Origin: Mesorhizobium sp.
GTDB lineage: Bacteria > Pseudomonadota > Alphaproteobacteria > Rhizobiales > Rhizobiaceae
Reading direction: 5' to 3'
Assembly: GCA_004020645.1 (NCBI GenBank)
Contig: SAQL01000014.1
Span: forward strand, 1-64,000
DNA length: 64,000 nucleotides
Below are positions 1 through 9,001 of this stretch, one piece after another. The position numbers and the translations under genes were made by a program. The notes under the pieces are model-generated. The model saw only the letters and a list, made by a program, of their open reading frames with translations. It searched no databases and was not told the origin of the DNA. Every line of letters starts with the position of its first letter. Positions within the stretch are counted from its first letter, which is position 1.

Positions 1-2
1 GG

Positions 3-245
3 GCCGACAACGCGGCGATCCTGCTGCTGCAGCGCTATCCGGCTATGCCTGTGGTTGAGTTCCTCAACGACGAGTTGGCCGGCCATACGCGCATGCTGCA
101 CCGGGTGATGGCGGAAGAATGCTTTCCCGCGCCGTGGGGACCGTTGATCGAGGCCATGGCGGCGATCCGCGCGCAGTACTACCAGACTTCGACCAGCCGC
201 TACCGCAGCGACGCTGCAGGGGGAGGCCAGCGTGCGTCGGCCTGA
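3..245 (+). CDS. C-terminal end of ent-kaurene synthase-like terpene cyclase (partial)
   Basis: The frame is open from the window edge and ends at a TGA, giving about 80 residues. The tail (a PVVEFLNDELAGHTRMLHRV-type stretch, then an AMAAIRAQYYQTSTSRYR-type stretch) resembles, from memory, the end of the bacterial ent-kaurene synthase of the rhizobial gibberellin operon. That enzyme converts ent-copalyl diphosphate to ent-kaurene in the cytoplasm. The next gene is an isopentenyl-diphosphate isomerase on the same strand 85 bases later, which fits a terpenoid operon. The catalytic DDxxD region lies outside the window, so the identity depends on the tail and on context. Confidence 0.55.
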   Translation, partial: ADNAAILLLQRYPAMPVVEFLNDELAGHTRMLHRVMAEECFPAPWGPLIEAMAAIRAQYYQTSTSRYRSDAAGGGQRASA

Positions 246-330
246 ACGCGCCGGAGGCGGCGGCTTGGGCGCGCTGCCGTCGGTTCGATCCGACGCAACG
301 CCGTCGCCCGCTGCTACGGACGGAGCGAGC

Positions 331-1380
331 ATGAGCGACACCGCCCTGAGCCGGCGAAAGGACGAACATCTGGACATCGTGCTGGATCGGCGAACGGCGC
401 CGGCCACGGTGGCCGCTGGCTGGGAGTACATCCGTTTCGAACACTGCGCACTGCCCGAGTTGGACCTGACGCAGATCGACCTGCGCGCCTCGCTGCTGGG
501 CAAGGCTATGCGCGCGCCGCTGCTGATCAGTTCCATGACCGGCGGCATGCCACGGGCCGAGGCCATCAACCGGCATTTGAGCGAGGCAGCGCAAGCCTTG
601 GGGATCGCCATGTGCGTCGGTTCGCAGCGTGTGAGCCTGCAATCCCGCAACTCCCAGGGGCTAACGCGCGCGCTGCGCCGCCTGGCCCCAGACATTCCCT
701 TGCTGGCCAATATCGGCGCCGCGCAACTGCGCGAGGCCGACGGCCTGGACCTGGCGCGTCGCGCGGTGGACGCGCTGGAGGCCGATGGGCTCATCGTCCA
801 TCTCAATCCGCTGCAGGAAGCGGTACAGCCGGAGGGCGACCGCGACTGGCGCGGCGTCCTGGCGCTGATCGCTGGCGCCGCGCGCAGCGTGGGCGTGCCG
901 ATCGTGGCCAAGGAAGTGGGGGCGGGCCTGTCCGCCTCGGTGGCCTGTGCGCTCGTCGAGGCGGGCGTGGCGGTGATCGATGTCGCCGGCGCCGGCGGCA
1001 CCAGTTGGGCCGCAGTGGAGGGCGAGCGCGCCCGCGATGCCGCCGACTGTGCAGTGGCGATGGCGTTCGCCGATTGGGGGATTCCCACCCTGACCAGCGT
1101 GCAGGCGGTACGTCAGGCGCTGCCAACGGTGAAGCTGATCGCGTCGGGCGGGATCCGCGATGGCGTCGACGTGGCCAAGGCCATCCGCCTGGGCGCGGAC
1201 ATCGCCGGGCAGGCGGCCAGCGTGCTGGGCGCGGCGACAGTGTCCACCGAGGCGGTTGTCGCGCATTTCGAGATCGTCATCCGCCAGTTGGCCGTGGCCT
1301 GCTTCTGCACCGGCTCGGCTGATCTGGCGGCGTTGCGTCAGGCGCGCTTGTTGCCCTCGGCGCATTTGTCCGCCGGTTGA
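331..1380 (+). CDS. fni: Type 2 isopentenyl-diphosphate delta-isomerase (FMN-dependent)
   Basis: This 349-residue protein is the usual length for Fni/IDI-2, which interconverts IPP and DMAPP using FMN and NADPH. Visible family marks are RKDEHL near residue 10, the MTGG segment near residue 70, GSQR near residue 100, AKEVG near residue 195 and a glycine-rich FMN-binding region (SGGIRDG, then GADIAG) near residues 270-290. An upstream GTG at 232 is possible, but the ATG at 331 begins the conserved MSDTALSRRKDEH start and follows GGACGGAGCGAGC. It sits directly behind the kaurene-synthase tail, where it would balance the C5 units needed for a C20 diterpene. GC content is visibly higher than in the effector and remnant DNA to the right. 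Confidence 0.88.
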   Translation: MSDTALSRRKDEHLDIVLDRRTAPATVAAGWEYIRFEHCALPELDLTQIDLRASLLGKAMRAPLLISSMTGGMPRAEAINRHLSEAAQALGIAMCVGSQRVSLQSRNSQGLTRALRRLAPDIPLLANIGAAQLREADGLDLARRAVDALEADGLIVHLNPLQEAVQPEGDRDWRGVLALIAGAARSVGVPIVAKEVGAGLSASVACALVEAGVAVIDVAGAGGTSWAAVEGERARDAADCAVAMAFADWGIPTLTSVQAVRQALPTVKLIASGGIRDGVDVAKAIRLGADIAGQAASVLGAATVSTEAVVAHFEIVIRQLAVACFCTGSADLAALRQARLLPSAHLSAG

Positions 1381-1487
1381 TGTCGGCGTCGTCCGCACGC
1401 TAGCAGCAGGCTGCTGAAATACCTACGCCAAAGACAGACTATTGATCCCCCTGGCGAGACGGCTCGATGCACGGGAGCGATGTGTTC

Positions 1488-1716
1488 ATGGAGCAGCTGT
1501 TCACGATGAAGCGGTTGGAAGATTTCGTTCCAGCCGATCATCCTTGTGCCCGCACCGGCTGATGATCAATGGAGCGCTGGTGCGGCTAGACGGCATCCTT
1601 TCCGGCATGTACGCCTGCAGTGCCAAAGGCGGTCGCCCCAGCGTTGCGCCGGAGAAATTGCTGCGGGCCGTGTGTTGCAGGTGTTCTACAGCGTCCGTCG
1701 GAATTGATGCAGCAGG
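1488..1716 (+). pseudogene. Degenerate IS transposase N-terminal fragment (IS5/IS1182-like)
   Basis: The ATG at 1488 opens a peptide beginning MEQLFTMKRLEDFVPADHP, a classic start for this transposase group. The frame then shifts and continues as LMINGALVRLDGILSGMY and GGRPSVAPEKLLRA before a further shift near 1680. No catalytic DDE region follows. The sequence GCAGCAGGCTGCTGAAAT near 1403-1420 may be part of the old element end. This is a decayed insertion sequence between the terpenoid operon and the NifA-type promoter. Confidence 0.6.
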
Positions 1717-1912
1717 TGCTGCTGTGGCAAGGCCAAGACCCGGGAATGCCGTCAGCTTTGATCAGGCGCTTCGGGTCGCCGGAAACGCGCGAAGAGTCCG
1801 GCTTTCGAAAAAGGCCGAACGCCTCAGATAAGGCCAGAACTCCTTGGGTCACCATCAAAACCAATTTGACGCCCCGGGACAATTTCGTCCGGCATTGTCC
1901 GGTGTACGACGA

Positions 1913-1928
1913 TGTTGGGGATACGACA
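1913..1928 (+). promoter_or_regulatory. NifA upstream activator sequence (TGT-N10-ACA)
   Basis: The sequence TGTTGGGGATACGACA matches the NifA enhancer consensus TGT-N10-ACA exactly. It lies about 37 bases upstream of a consensus sigma54 promoter on the same strand. That is closer than many NifA sites, but the paired occurrence makes chance unlikely. A near-match (TGT-N10-ACG) begins just upstream at 1896. Confidence 0.7.
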
Positions 1929-1964
1929 TAGGCGGATTGCCGTGTATTTAAACCGCTTTTCCTT

Positions 1965-1979
1965 TGGCACGCATATTGC
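1965..1979 (+). promoter_or_regulatory. Sigma54 (-24/-12) promoter
   Basis: TGGCAC-N5-TTGC is present with the canonical ten bases between the GG and GC elements (GG at 1966-1967, GC at 1978-1979). With the NifA site upstream it forms a complete NifA-RpoN promoter reading rightwards. The first recognisable gene downstream is the broken S9 peptidase at 2365, after a leader of almost 400 bases that contains an uncharacterised open frame. Confidence 0.75.
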
Positions 1980-2061
1980 GCCCTATCGGTAAACCTCGTC
2001 ATGGGCCGGCGGCAATCGCTCGGAGATTGTCGAAATAGCACAATGATTTCTGCCGGGGTGA

Positions 2062-2358
2062 CATCCGGCCCGACTAGAGCAGGACCTTTCAGATGATGTA
2101 GAAAAGCAAGCGGCCATACTCGCGGAGGAAATAGTCGCGTCAGGGCTGCATGGACGCTCTTTCCTGGTTGTTTTGGCGGCGGACGCCAACTCTTCAATCG
2201 GCACCCGACCAGTGCCTGGATGTCCAAGGAGCGCCCCTGTTGCGCGGCCTGGCTGCACCCGCGTGCTGGCTCTCCTCCAAGGCGACGCTCGGCGCTGCTG
2301 CAGACCGGCGACGAGAACCCAACTTCAAAATTCGCATTCCGAAAACCGAAAGAAGTGA
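2062..2358 (+). other. Open frame of unknown nature in the NifA leader
   Basis: A frame open between stops at 2059 and 2356 encodes a peptide whose first half looks protein-like (a DVEKQAAILAEEIVASGLHG stretch followed by RSFLVVLAADANSS). The second half is arginine- and cysteine-rich, as in out-of-frame DNA. There is no ATG in this frame before the plausible part. It could be the remnant of a small NifA-regulated gene that lost its start, or chance. I do not recognise it. Confidence 0.25.
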
Positions 2359-2364
2359 ACAGGT

Positions 2365-4671
2365 ATGTCCAGGATCGGCGCTTTGACGCGCGCGGCACGG
2401 GGATCGGCAACTCAGACGCTGGCCAAGGGTTCAAAAAGTTTACACCCGCCGCTAGCGCCGGCCGATTTCAAGCGCGCACTTACGATCAACGATCGATATG
2501 GCGGGCTCACTGTCAATGTCCCCAAAATGCCTTTCTGGCTGACCGGGGGTGAAGCCTTAGTCTACCGCCGGACTAGCCACGGCGAGCAGCAGTTCATGCA
2601 GGTCGATGCTGCCACGGGTTTCAAGCGGCCCGCTTTCGATCAGGCGCGTCTGGCGGCAGCGCTAAACAAGGTGAGCCATGAGAGCTATCAAGCCGGCAAT
2701 CTTCCGTTCGACCGTTTCGAACTGAGTGAGGATGGTCGCAGGCTCGACTTCCAGATTGAAGACACCCGGTGGAGCTGCGACCTTGCAAGCTACGACTGTA
2801 CCAGCACCACGTTCGATGCAAGGAAAGGGGACCCTAGGGAGCTCAGCCACCGCTACACGCCGCCAGCGGAGAACAACCCCGACAAGAGCAACGCGTCGCC
2901 CGACGGCAAATGGATCGCCTATATCAAGAACTGCAATGTTTTCCTGCGCAGCGAGGACGGATTGCAGGATGTTCCTCTGAGCCGGGACGGAGCCGAAGGC
3001 AATTGCTACGTCTTTTCGACGCTGAGCTGGTCGCCGGACTCGCGCCACCTCGCCGCTTACCTTGTTCGCCCCGGCTATAGGCGGGAGGTCCGCTATCTCA
3101 ATTCTTCGACGGACCAGTTGGAGCGGGAATATTCAACAATATTCTATCCCAGGCCGGGCGATGTCCTTCCGCTGCCCCAGCCGGTCCTGTTCGACATTGC
3201 CGGCCCGCGCCAGATCGTGATTGACGATGCCCTCTTCTCGAACGTCTTCGAACTTTCCCCTCTCCGGTGGTGGGCGGACAGCCGCGGCTTCACTTTCGAA
3301 TATAACCAGCGCGGGCATCAGCTCTATCGCCTGGTCGAGGTAGACGCCGCCACGGGCCGCGGGCGCTCCCTGATCGATGAGACCAGCGAGACATTCGTTG
3401 ATTATTTGCCGCTGGGGCATGGCCAGTAGGATGCCGGAAAAATCTTCCGTTTCGATGTCGATGACGGGAAGGAGATCATCTGGGCATCCGAGCGCGACGG
3501 GTATGAGCATTTGTATCTTTTCAACGGCCGGACAGGCGCGCTCGAAAACCAGATCACCCGAGGTGAGTGGGTCGTCCGGAGGGTCAACCATGTCGATCCG
3601 GTCAAGCGTCAGATCTGGTTCGAGGCGAGCGGGATGAACCCGCAGGAGGACCCCTATTGGGTCCATGCTTACCGCATCGGCTTTGACGGCAAGGGACTGA
3701 CTGCACTGACGCCCGAACCGGCCAACCACCATATCGAGTTCTCGCCTGACAGGCGCTATTATGTCGATCTCTGGTCACGCATCGATCTGCCCCCGCGCAT
3801 GGCACTCTACCGCGCCAGCGACAATGCCAAGCTCCAGCAGATCGAGACGGCCGACATTTCCGAGCTCGTCGCCGCAGGCTGGCAGCCGCCGCTCAGTTTC
3901 CATTCCAAGGGGCGCGACGGCAAAACTGATATCTGGGGCGTGCTCCACCTGCCAGCCAACTTCGACCCGACGAAGAAATACCCGGTTGTGGAGAATATCT
4001 ATGCTGGACCCCACGGCTCCTTCGTCCCGAAATCCTTCTCGCGGTGGACAGAGCCGCTCACGCAGCTGGGCTTCGTCGTTGCTCAGATCGACGGCATGGG
4101 CACCAACAACCGCTCCCGCGCCTTCCATGATGTTGCTTGGAAGAATCTGAAGGACGCAGGATTTCCCGATCGCATTCTGTGGCACAAGGCGGCGGCCGCG
4201 CAATATCCATGGTACGACATATCCAACATCGGCATTTTTGGCGCATCCGCCGGCGGCCAGAGTGCAGTCAGCGCGCTGCTCTTTCACCCCGATTTCTACA
4301 AGGTCGCCGTCGCCAAAAACGGCTGCTACGACAACAGGATAGACAAGACCTGGTGGAACGAACTGTGGATGGGGTGGCCGGTCGGCATTGAATATTCGCA
4401 ATCCTCCGCCGTTGACAATGCTCACAGGCTGCAGGGCAAGCTGATGATCGCGGTCGGCGAAATGGATGATAATGTCGATCCGTTTTGCTCGTTCCAGCTT
4501 GCCGATCGACTCATCAAGGCAGGAAAAGATTTTGACATGGTCTACGTTCCTGGTGCCAATCACCATACTCTAGGCACCTACACCGAGCGCAAACTCCTAG
4601 ACTTCTTCGTTCGCAACATTCTCGGTCAGACCCCGCCCGACTGGAACACCAAACCGATCGAGCTGGAATAG
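2365..4671 (+). pseudogene. S9-family peptidase (dipeptidyl-peptidase IV type), interrupted by an in-frame TAG
   Basis: Two open stretches, 2365-3429 and 3430-4671, lie in one frame and are separated only by a TAG at 3427-3429. Together they span about 768 codons, the normal size for a DPP-IV-like serine peptidase. The first half is the beta-propeller. The second resumes with propeller sequence (WASERDGYEHLYLF) and then the alpha/beta-hydrolase domain with nucleophile motif GASAGG (Ser at codon 628), an acidic MDDNVDP motif and a histidine in GANHHT. The catalytic triad is therefore intact downstream of the stop. No obvious signal peptide is seen at the start. The gene lies behind the NifA/sigma54 promoter. 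Either it is a recent pseudogene, or the stop is read through or is a sequencing error. Confidence 0.82.
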
Positions 4672-5334
4672 CTTGTGGCTCTTGCAATTGTTAGCTCGCC
4701 TTATCGGCTGTAATCAGGGCGAGGCGCGAGCAAATCTTCACCGAAGGACGATCGTGGAGTCTAGGACTTGCGCTGCGTATTGAGGATCGGCTCGCCGCGA
4801 CGTTGGTCTGCGCAAACTGCTTGATGGGCACGCCTGCAGACCGCGTGTGTGCGATTGCAAGATCCACTATCAGCCTCGTGTGAAGCGTTCAGGGGAAAAG
4901 CCGCACACCAACGCCGCTTCCGCTCGCCGTAACGCTACGGCGGTGCCGCCCACCCGATCCGCTCGACGAGCATTGGAACACATAGGTCCCCGAACGGACG
5001 ATTGCCTTGGCAATAGAAGACCCTCGTCGGTCATCGCCGGTGTCGGTGGCAGCCCGCCGGTCTGGAGCTGCCACGATTCTCATCCTCGCGTCACATAGGA
5101 GCTGAAGCTTTCCGGATCGGGTATCCAATCGGCATCCAGTTGCTCGGCGATATGGTTGAATTCTGCCCTCAGGACAAGAGTGAGTAGAGCAGCCCCGCTA
5201 CGAAAATCCCATCTTGGTTCGTTTGACGCATCGACTATTCAGATTGATTGGCGTGATACCCGGCGCGGCCGCAACACGCGAGGCCGTCAACCGCTGAGCA
5301 GAAAACCAGCCTTCGCCTTCCGCGGCGGCGGACC
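4672..5334. other. Long intergenic stretch without a recognisable gene
   Basis: About 660 bases between the broken peptidase gene and the tts box. Only short frames without start signals or family motifs are present on either strand. It probably holds decayed DNA, but I cannot name a parent element. Confidence 0.4.
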
Positions 5335-5364
5335 TCGTCAGCCTCTCGAAAGCTTGCCTGAGTA
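5335..5364 (+). promoter_or_regulatory. tts box (TtsI-binding site of the type III secretion regulon)
   Basis: TCGTCAGCCTCTCGAAAGCT followed by TGCCTGAGTA matches the rhizobial tts-box pattern (GTCAG-N-T-N-TCGAAAGCT core) at nearly every fixed position. It immediately precedes the effector gene. TtsI, induced through flavonoids and NodD, would activate transcription from here. Because the box ends about ten bases before the first possible GTG at 5375, the true translation start of the effector is probably further downstream. Confidence 0.85.
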
Positions 5365-5374
5365 GGTTGCTCAT

Positions 5375-8300
5375 GTGATCTGTGGAAGTGAGGATAGCGT
5401 GCACCCGTACAAACTAGACATTCATCGTGGCAGCTTGGCTGCAGGTGCAGCACGCCGTACCGCACGAGCAAGCGGACAGGCCGGCCAAGCCGGTTTTGAG
5501 CAGCACTTGGGCGAACTGCAGGCGGCGGACGAGTTGATGGGTGCGCCAGGCGAGGAGGTCCTCGTCAATGGCTCGCATGGTAAAGGTGAGTTGAGACCAA
5601 CGAAGAGGCAGAGGATCCAAAGCAATCTGCAGCATGCTGTCACTGAGCGGCAACCAGGTGAGGTTGGCAACTCAGGCGCTCGCGTGATGATGCAACTCCC
5701 CACCCATCAGGTGGGTACATCGGAACGGGAGGCGCAACTTGTGATGCAGGGGGACGAGCACGAATACACCCCAGCACCGCATCTCGACGGGTCGATGCCC
5801 TCGACAGTGCAGCCGGATCGTCCAATTGTGGTGCCCGACGGTGCCGACAAGCGTCCTGTTTATTCCAACGATGCCACCGCCATCGAAGGGCTGAAGTCAG
5901 CACTCCTTGCGGGTAAAGCCAGGCCGGACACGGTCACTCGCAGCACAAATTCTCTTTTCGGCTTTAGTCGTTGGCTCTTTCAAAACAACAAGCCAGGGCT
6001 TGCTGCTCGGCTTTACCATCCGTCGCTGAGCCAGGATCTCGAGGAGTACGAGAGTAGGGGTGGTTCCTCCACCGTGGCTGGCGCACTGCGTCAATTGATG
6101 AAGTCGATGGGCGGAGCCGGCCCGATTGTGGGTCGCGCTGTCCTGAACCCCCATCCTGACGACGCCGCGCTCACCAGACATTTCAGATCCGCGAGCGGCT
6201 ACGCAACTGCTCTTAACCATTTCAGTCATTACCTACGTCAAAATGACAAGCTCGGAATTGCGGGTCGCATTTACGATAAATCGCTGGATAAAGATGTTGA
6301 GAGCTACAAGGCCGCCTCCTCTAATGGTGGAGCTCCGATCGAATCTGCGCTGGTTTATCTCCGCAAGAACCCGCCGCGCGTTATACTCGGGAATCATCTG
6401 GAAAACGCGGTCAGCATGGAGGCTCGTCCCCGTGGCGACGCTGCTCAGCATACCGCACCACAGCAGGGATTCGATTGGCCAGAGGAGCTCCTGCCGGTAG
6501 GTTATAAGGAGGGCACCGATCTACCATTGTCTCTCGCCCCAACCGCGCACCAACACCAAGCGCCCGACTTTGGAGAGGCCGTCCCTCACTTGAACTGGCG
6601 CCACGGCGACCAAGGCGCCCCGGAGGAGCTGGTAGCTGCACGGGACAGGAGCAGCCCGCTGCCAAGCGAGGCGGTGCCACATAAATCTGGACGGGGACTC
6701 GCTACGCAGCCCAGATTGTGGGCGGAGAAATCCGCCTCGCCAGAGCTCTTTCCACGGCGGGCGGAGCAGGCTCTGCCGGCGTCCGCCAGAGGTGTGGAGA
6801 CATCCTCCGCGGTTGATGAAGCCGCGCAGGCCGCTCGCCAAGCTTTGGCTTGGTTGCAGCAGGAGATGGAGGGGATCGAACCGATGCAGGATCCTCATAA
6901 GGTGGCTACACCGGAATGTGAGGCGCAGCTCGTCAGGCAGAGGGATGAGCACGAATCCACCCCAGCACCGCATCCCGGAGGTGGTGGGTCGATGCCCTCG
7001 ACAGTGCAGCCGGATCGTCCAATTGTAGTCCCCGACGGTGCCGACAAGCGTCCTGTCTATTCCAACGATGCGACCGCTATCGAAGGGCTGAGGGCAGCAT
7101 TCCACGCGGGTAAGGCCAAAGCGAACACGGTCACTTACAATGTAAATTCTCTTTTCGGCTTTAGTCGGTGGCTCCTTCAAAACAACAAGCCAGGGTTTGC
7201 TGCTCGGCTTTACCATTCGTCGCTGGATCAGGATCTCAAGGAGTACGAGAGTACGGGTGGTTCCTCCACCGTGGCTGGCGCACTGCGTTACCTCAAGAAG
7301 TCGACAGGCGGAGCCCCGATTATGGCTCGCCCTGTCGTGATCCCCTATCCTGACGATGCCGAGCTCATTAGAAATTACAGAGCCGCTTCGACCAAGGAGT
7401 ACCTGGCAGCGCCTGCGACCGGACGGAATCCAGATACCGTGGGCGGCTATACAAATTTTCTTAGACATTTTAGTCAGTACCTGCGTCAAAATAACAAGCT
7501 TGGGATTGCGGCTCGGATTCACGACAAATCGCTGGATAAAGATGTTGAGAGCTTCAAGGCTGTCTCCTATGGTAATAGGCTAAGTATCAGTTCTGCATTG
7601 GCTCACCTCCGGGATATCCTGCCGCGCATTGTGCTCGGGCGCGAAACTGTCCTTTCTGCTCATCCGGCAGACGCAGTCACCAGGCGCGTTGGGGCCGCTG
7701 CTGAAGCTGGGCCAGCGGCACCGGCAAGAGCTCCCCAACCCGCCTCGCCAGCAACCGCTAGGCTGCCAGGCACCTACCGCGGCCTTCCACTGGTTGATGT
7801 GACCACACTGACTACCAGTTCCTCTGGGGCTCAGATCGGGGCGCTCGATCCGACAGCCCCGTTCAACGTTGCAACGGGGCGGGTGCTCGGCGCCGCCGAA
7901 TGGCTGAGCGACGCCCATATCCAGAGAGATTACAATTTGCTGGAGGGGCAACTGCAGGGGATCAATCCGGCGCTCGCTGCCCGGACTCGGCTGGTGGATC
8001 CTTCCGTATCCCATCTACTGCGACACACGTCGCCGCAAGACGCTCGAGGCATATTGCAGTCCATCTATAATCAAAACAACGCCACAGCCGACTTCCTGTT
8101 CTTGCCAGTGAATAATGGCACGGCTACTAGCCCCGGCACCCATTGGTCGCTGCTGCTCGTTGATCGCCGCGACCCGGAAAGGCGGTTCGCCTATCACTAC
8201 GACTCCCTCCAGCGAGAGGGATATAACGACGTGCCTGCAAAACAGCTCGCAGGACTGCTGAATGCCACCTTGGCGCCAGCCCCCATGGCCAGACAGACGA

Positions 8301-8782
8301 ACCATTATGATTGCGGCGTATTTGTCCTGGAGGGCACGTGGGCGCTGGTTGAACGATTGGTGAAAGGGCAGCGGCCAGACCACGAGCCGCTGCCCCTCGA
8401 CAACCTCGTTGCCGATCGGCAGGCGCTGCAAGACCGGCTAAGGAGGCGCTTGCCGCACGAGGAAGAGCCGCGGCAGCTGCTGGAGGATGAACCCGCCTCC
8501 CCACCGATGATGGCATTCGAGCCAGGGGAACTGCGGCAACTGTTGGAAGACGAGCCTGCCTCCCCACCAATGATGGCGTTCGAGCCAGGGGAACTGCGGC
8601 AGCTGTTGGAGGATGAACCCGCTTCCCCACCGATGATGGCGTTCGAGCCAGGGGAACTGCGGCAACTGTTGGAAGACGAGCCTGCCTCCACTTGGGCACA
8701 AATCAATTCGACCCCACATGCGCGAGCGGACGGTGTTCATCAGCCAGCCCAAGCGCCGTGGCTCCCTGAACGCAGAAGATAA
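5375..8782 (+). CDS. nopD: NopD/XopD-like type III effector with C48 SUMO-protease domain
   Basis: The open frame has up to 1135 residues. Its first GTG (5375) almost touches the tts box, so a later start such as GTG 5399 or ATG 5534 is likely. The N-terminal part contains a basic KRQRIQ stretch near residue 77 that could be a nuclear signal. Residues ~115-340 and ~510-755 are two copies of a long repeat. Residues ~790-1000 form a Ulp1/C48 cysteine protease with His923 (HWSLL), Asp943 (YHYDS), Gln974 and Cys980 (YDCGVF), so the catalytic set is complete. The C-terminus carries 21-residue repeats. Such effectors are injected into the host cell and deconjugate SUMO from nuclear proteins. The architecture fits NopD of Bradyrhizobium and Mlr6316 of Mesorhizobium loti as I recall them. 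Confidence 0.85.
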   Translation: MICGSEDSVHPYKLDIHRGSLAAGAARRTARASGQAGQAGFEQHLGELQAADELMGAPGEEVLVNGSHGKGELRPTKRQRIQSNLQHAVTERQPGEVGNSGARVMMQLPTHQVGTSEREAQLVMQGDEHEYTPAPHLDGSMPSTVQPDRPIVVPDGADKRPVYSNDATAIEGLKSALLAGKARPDTVTRSTNSLFGFSRWLFQNNKPGLAARLYHPSLSQDLEEYESRGGSSTVAGALRQLMKSMGGAGPIVGRAVLNPHPDDAALTRHFRSASGYATALNHFSHYLRQNDKLGIAGRIYDKSLDKDVESYKAASSNGGAPIESALVYLRKNPPRVILGNHLENAVSMEARPRGDAAQHTAPQQGFDWPEELLPVGYKEGTDLPLSLAPTAHQHQAPDFGEAVPHLNWRHGDQGAPEELVAARDRSSPLPSEAVPHKSGRGLATQPRLWAEKSASPELFPRRAEQALPASARGVETSSAVDEAAQAARQALAWLQQEMEGIEPMQDPHKVATPECEAQLVRQRDEHESTPAPHPGGGGSMPSTVQPDRPIVVPDGADKRPVYSNDATAIEGLRAAFHAGKAKANTVTYNVNSLFGFSRWLLQNNKPGFAARLYHSSLDQDLKEYESTGGSSTVAGALRYLKKSTGGAPIMARPVVIPYPDDAELIRNYRAASTKEYLAAPATGRNPDTVGGYTNFLRHFSQYLRQNNKLGIAARIHDKSLDKDVESFKAVSYGNRLSISSALAHLRDILPRIVLGRETVLSAHPADAVTRRVGAAAEAGPAAPARAPQPASPATARLPGTYRGLPLVDVTTLTTSSSGAQIGALDPTAPFNVATGRVLGAAEWLSDAHIQRDYNLLEGQLQGINPALAARTRLVDPSVSHLLRHTSPQDARGILQSIYNQNNATADFLFLPVNNGTATSPGTHWSLLLVDRRDPERRFAYHYDSLQREGYNDVPAKQLAGLLNATLAPAPMARQTNHYDCGVFVLEGTWALVERLVKGQRPDHEPLPLDNLVADRQALQDRLRRRLPHEEEPRQLLEDEPASPPMMAFEPGELRQLLEDEPASPPMMAFEPGELRQLLEDEPASPPMMAFEPGELRQLLEDEPASTWAQINSTPHARADGVHQPAQAPWLPERRR
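5717..6385 (+). repeat. Effector internal repeat, copy 1 (two ~85-residue subunits)
   Basis: This block and the one at 6908-7640 share long near-identical stretches, for example around the DGADKRPVYSNDATAIEGL segment. Within each block two related subunits occur, each with a pattern like FSxxLxxNxKxGxAxRxxxxSLxxDxxxY. The second subunit of this copy is about 20 residues shorter than in copy 2. The helix pattern resembles the SAM-like core-binding domain of tyrosine recombinases, which is an inference. Confidence 0.8.
6908..7640 (+). repeat. Effector internal repeat, copy 2
   Basis: Second copy of the long repeat, starting with the same ACxxCGGAA-type junction and running through the same order of subunits. 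It retains a segment (around TKEYLAAPATGRNPDTVGGY) that is missing from copy 1, so copy 1 appears to have lost it. Copy number probably varies between strains by recombination. Confidence 0.8.
8471..8692 (+). repeat. Tandem 63-bp repeats encoding RQLLEDEPASPPMMAFEPGEL
   Basis: Three full 63-base units (8471, 8534 and 8597) and a partial fourth (8660) encode the 21-residue unit at the end of the effector. Units differ by a few synonymous changes that alternate (GGAGGATGAA versus GGAAGACGAG), suggesting duplication of a two-unit block. The repeat is acidic and proline-rich, so it is a likely flexible tail. Confidence 0.9.
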
Positions 8783-9001
8783 CTTTGCGGAGGAGCGGTC
8801 ACGCAACTGTCGGCGGCGCCGGGCCTCAGGGTGAATGGAAAGGATGGAGTGGCGGATGGTGTCGCGTGAAGGCGCAACACGCGTGCTGACCGACCTGCAT
8901 ACGTAGGAAGTCGTTCATTGCTCCCAAATCGTATGTGAGGAACATTCCTGTCCCGGCTGCGCCGCGCGATGCTAGGTCGCGTTGTTCAGCGGGCCAAGCC
9001 G

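Noticed and set aside
5717..8692. TAL-effector or CRISPR-like repeats
   Set aside because: The repeats are long coding units without 34-residue RVD modules, and there are no spacers between identical short repeats.
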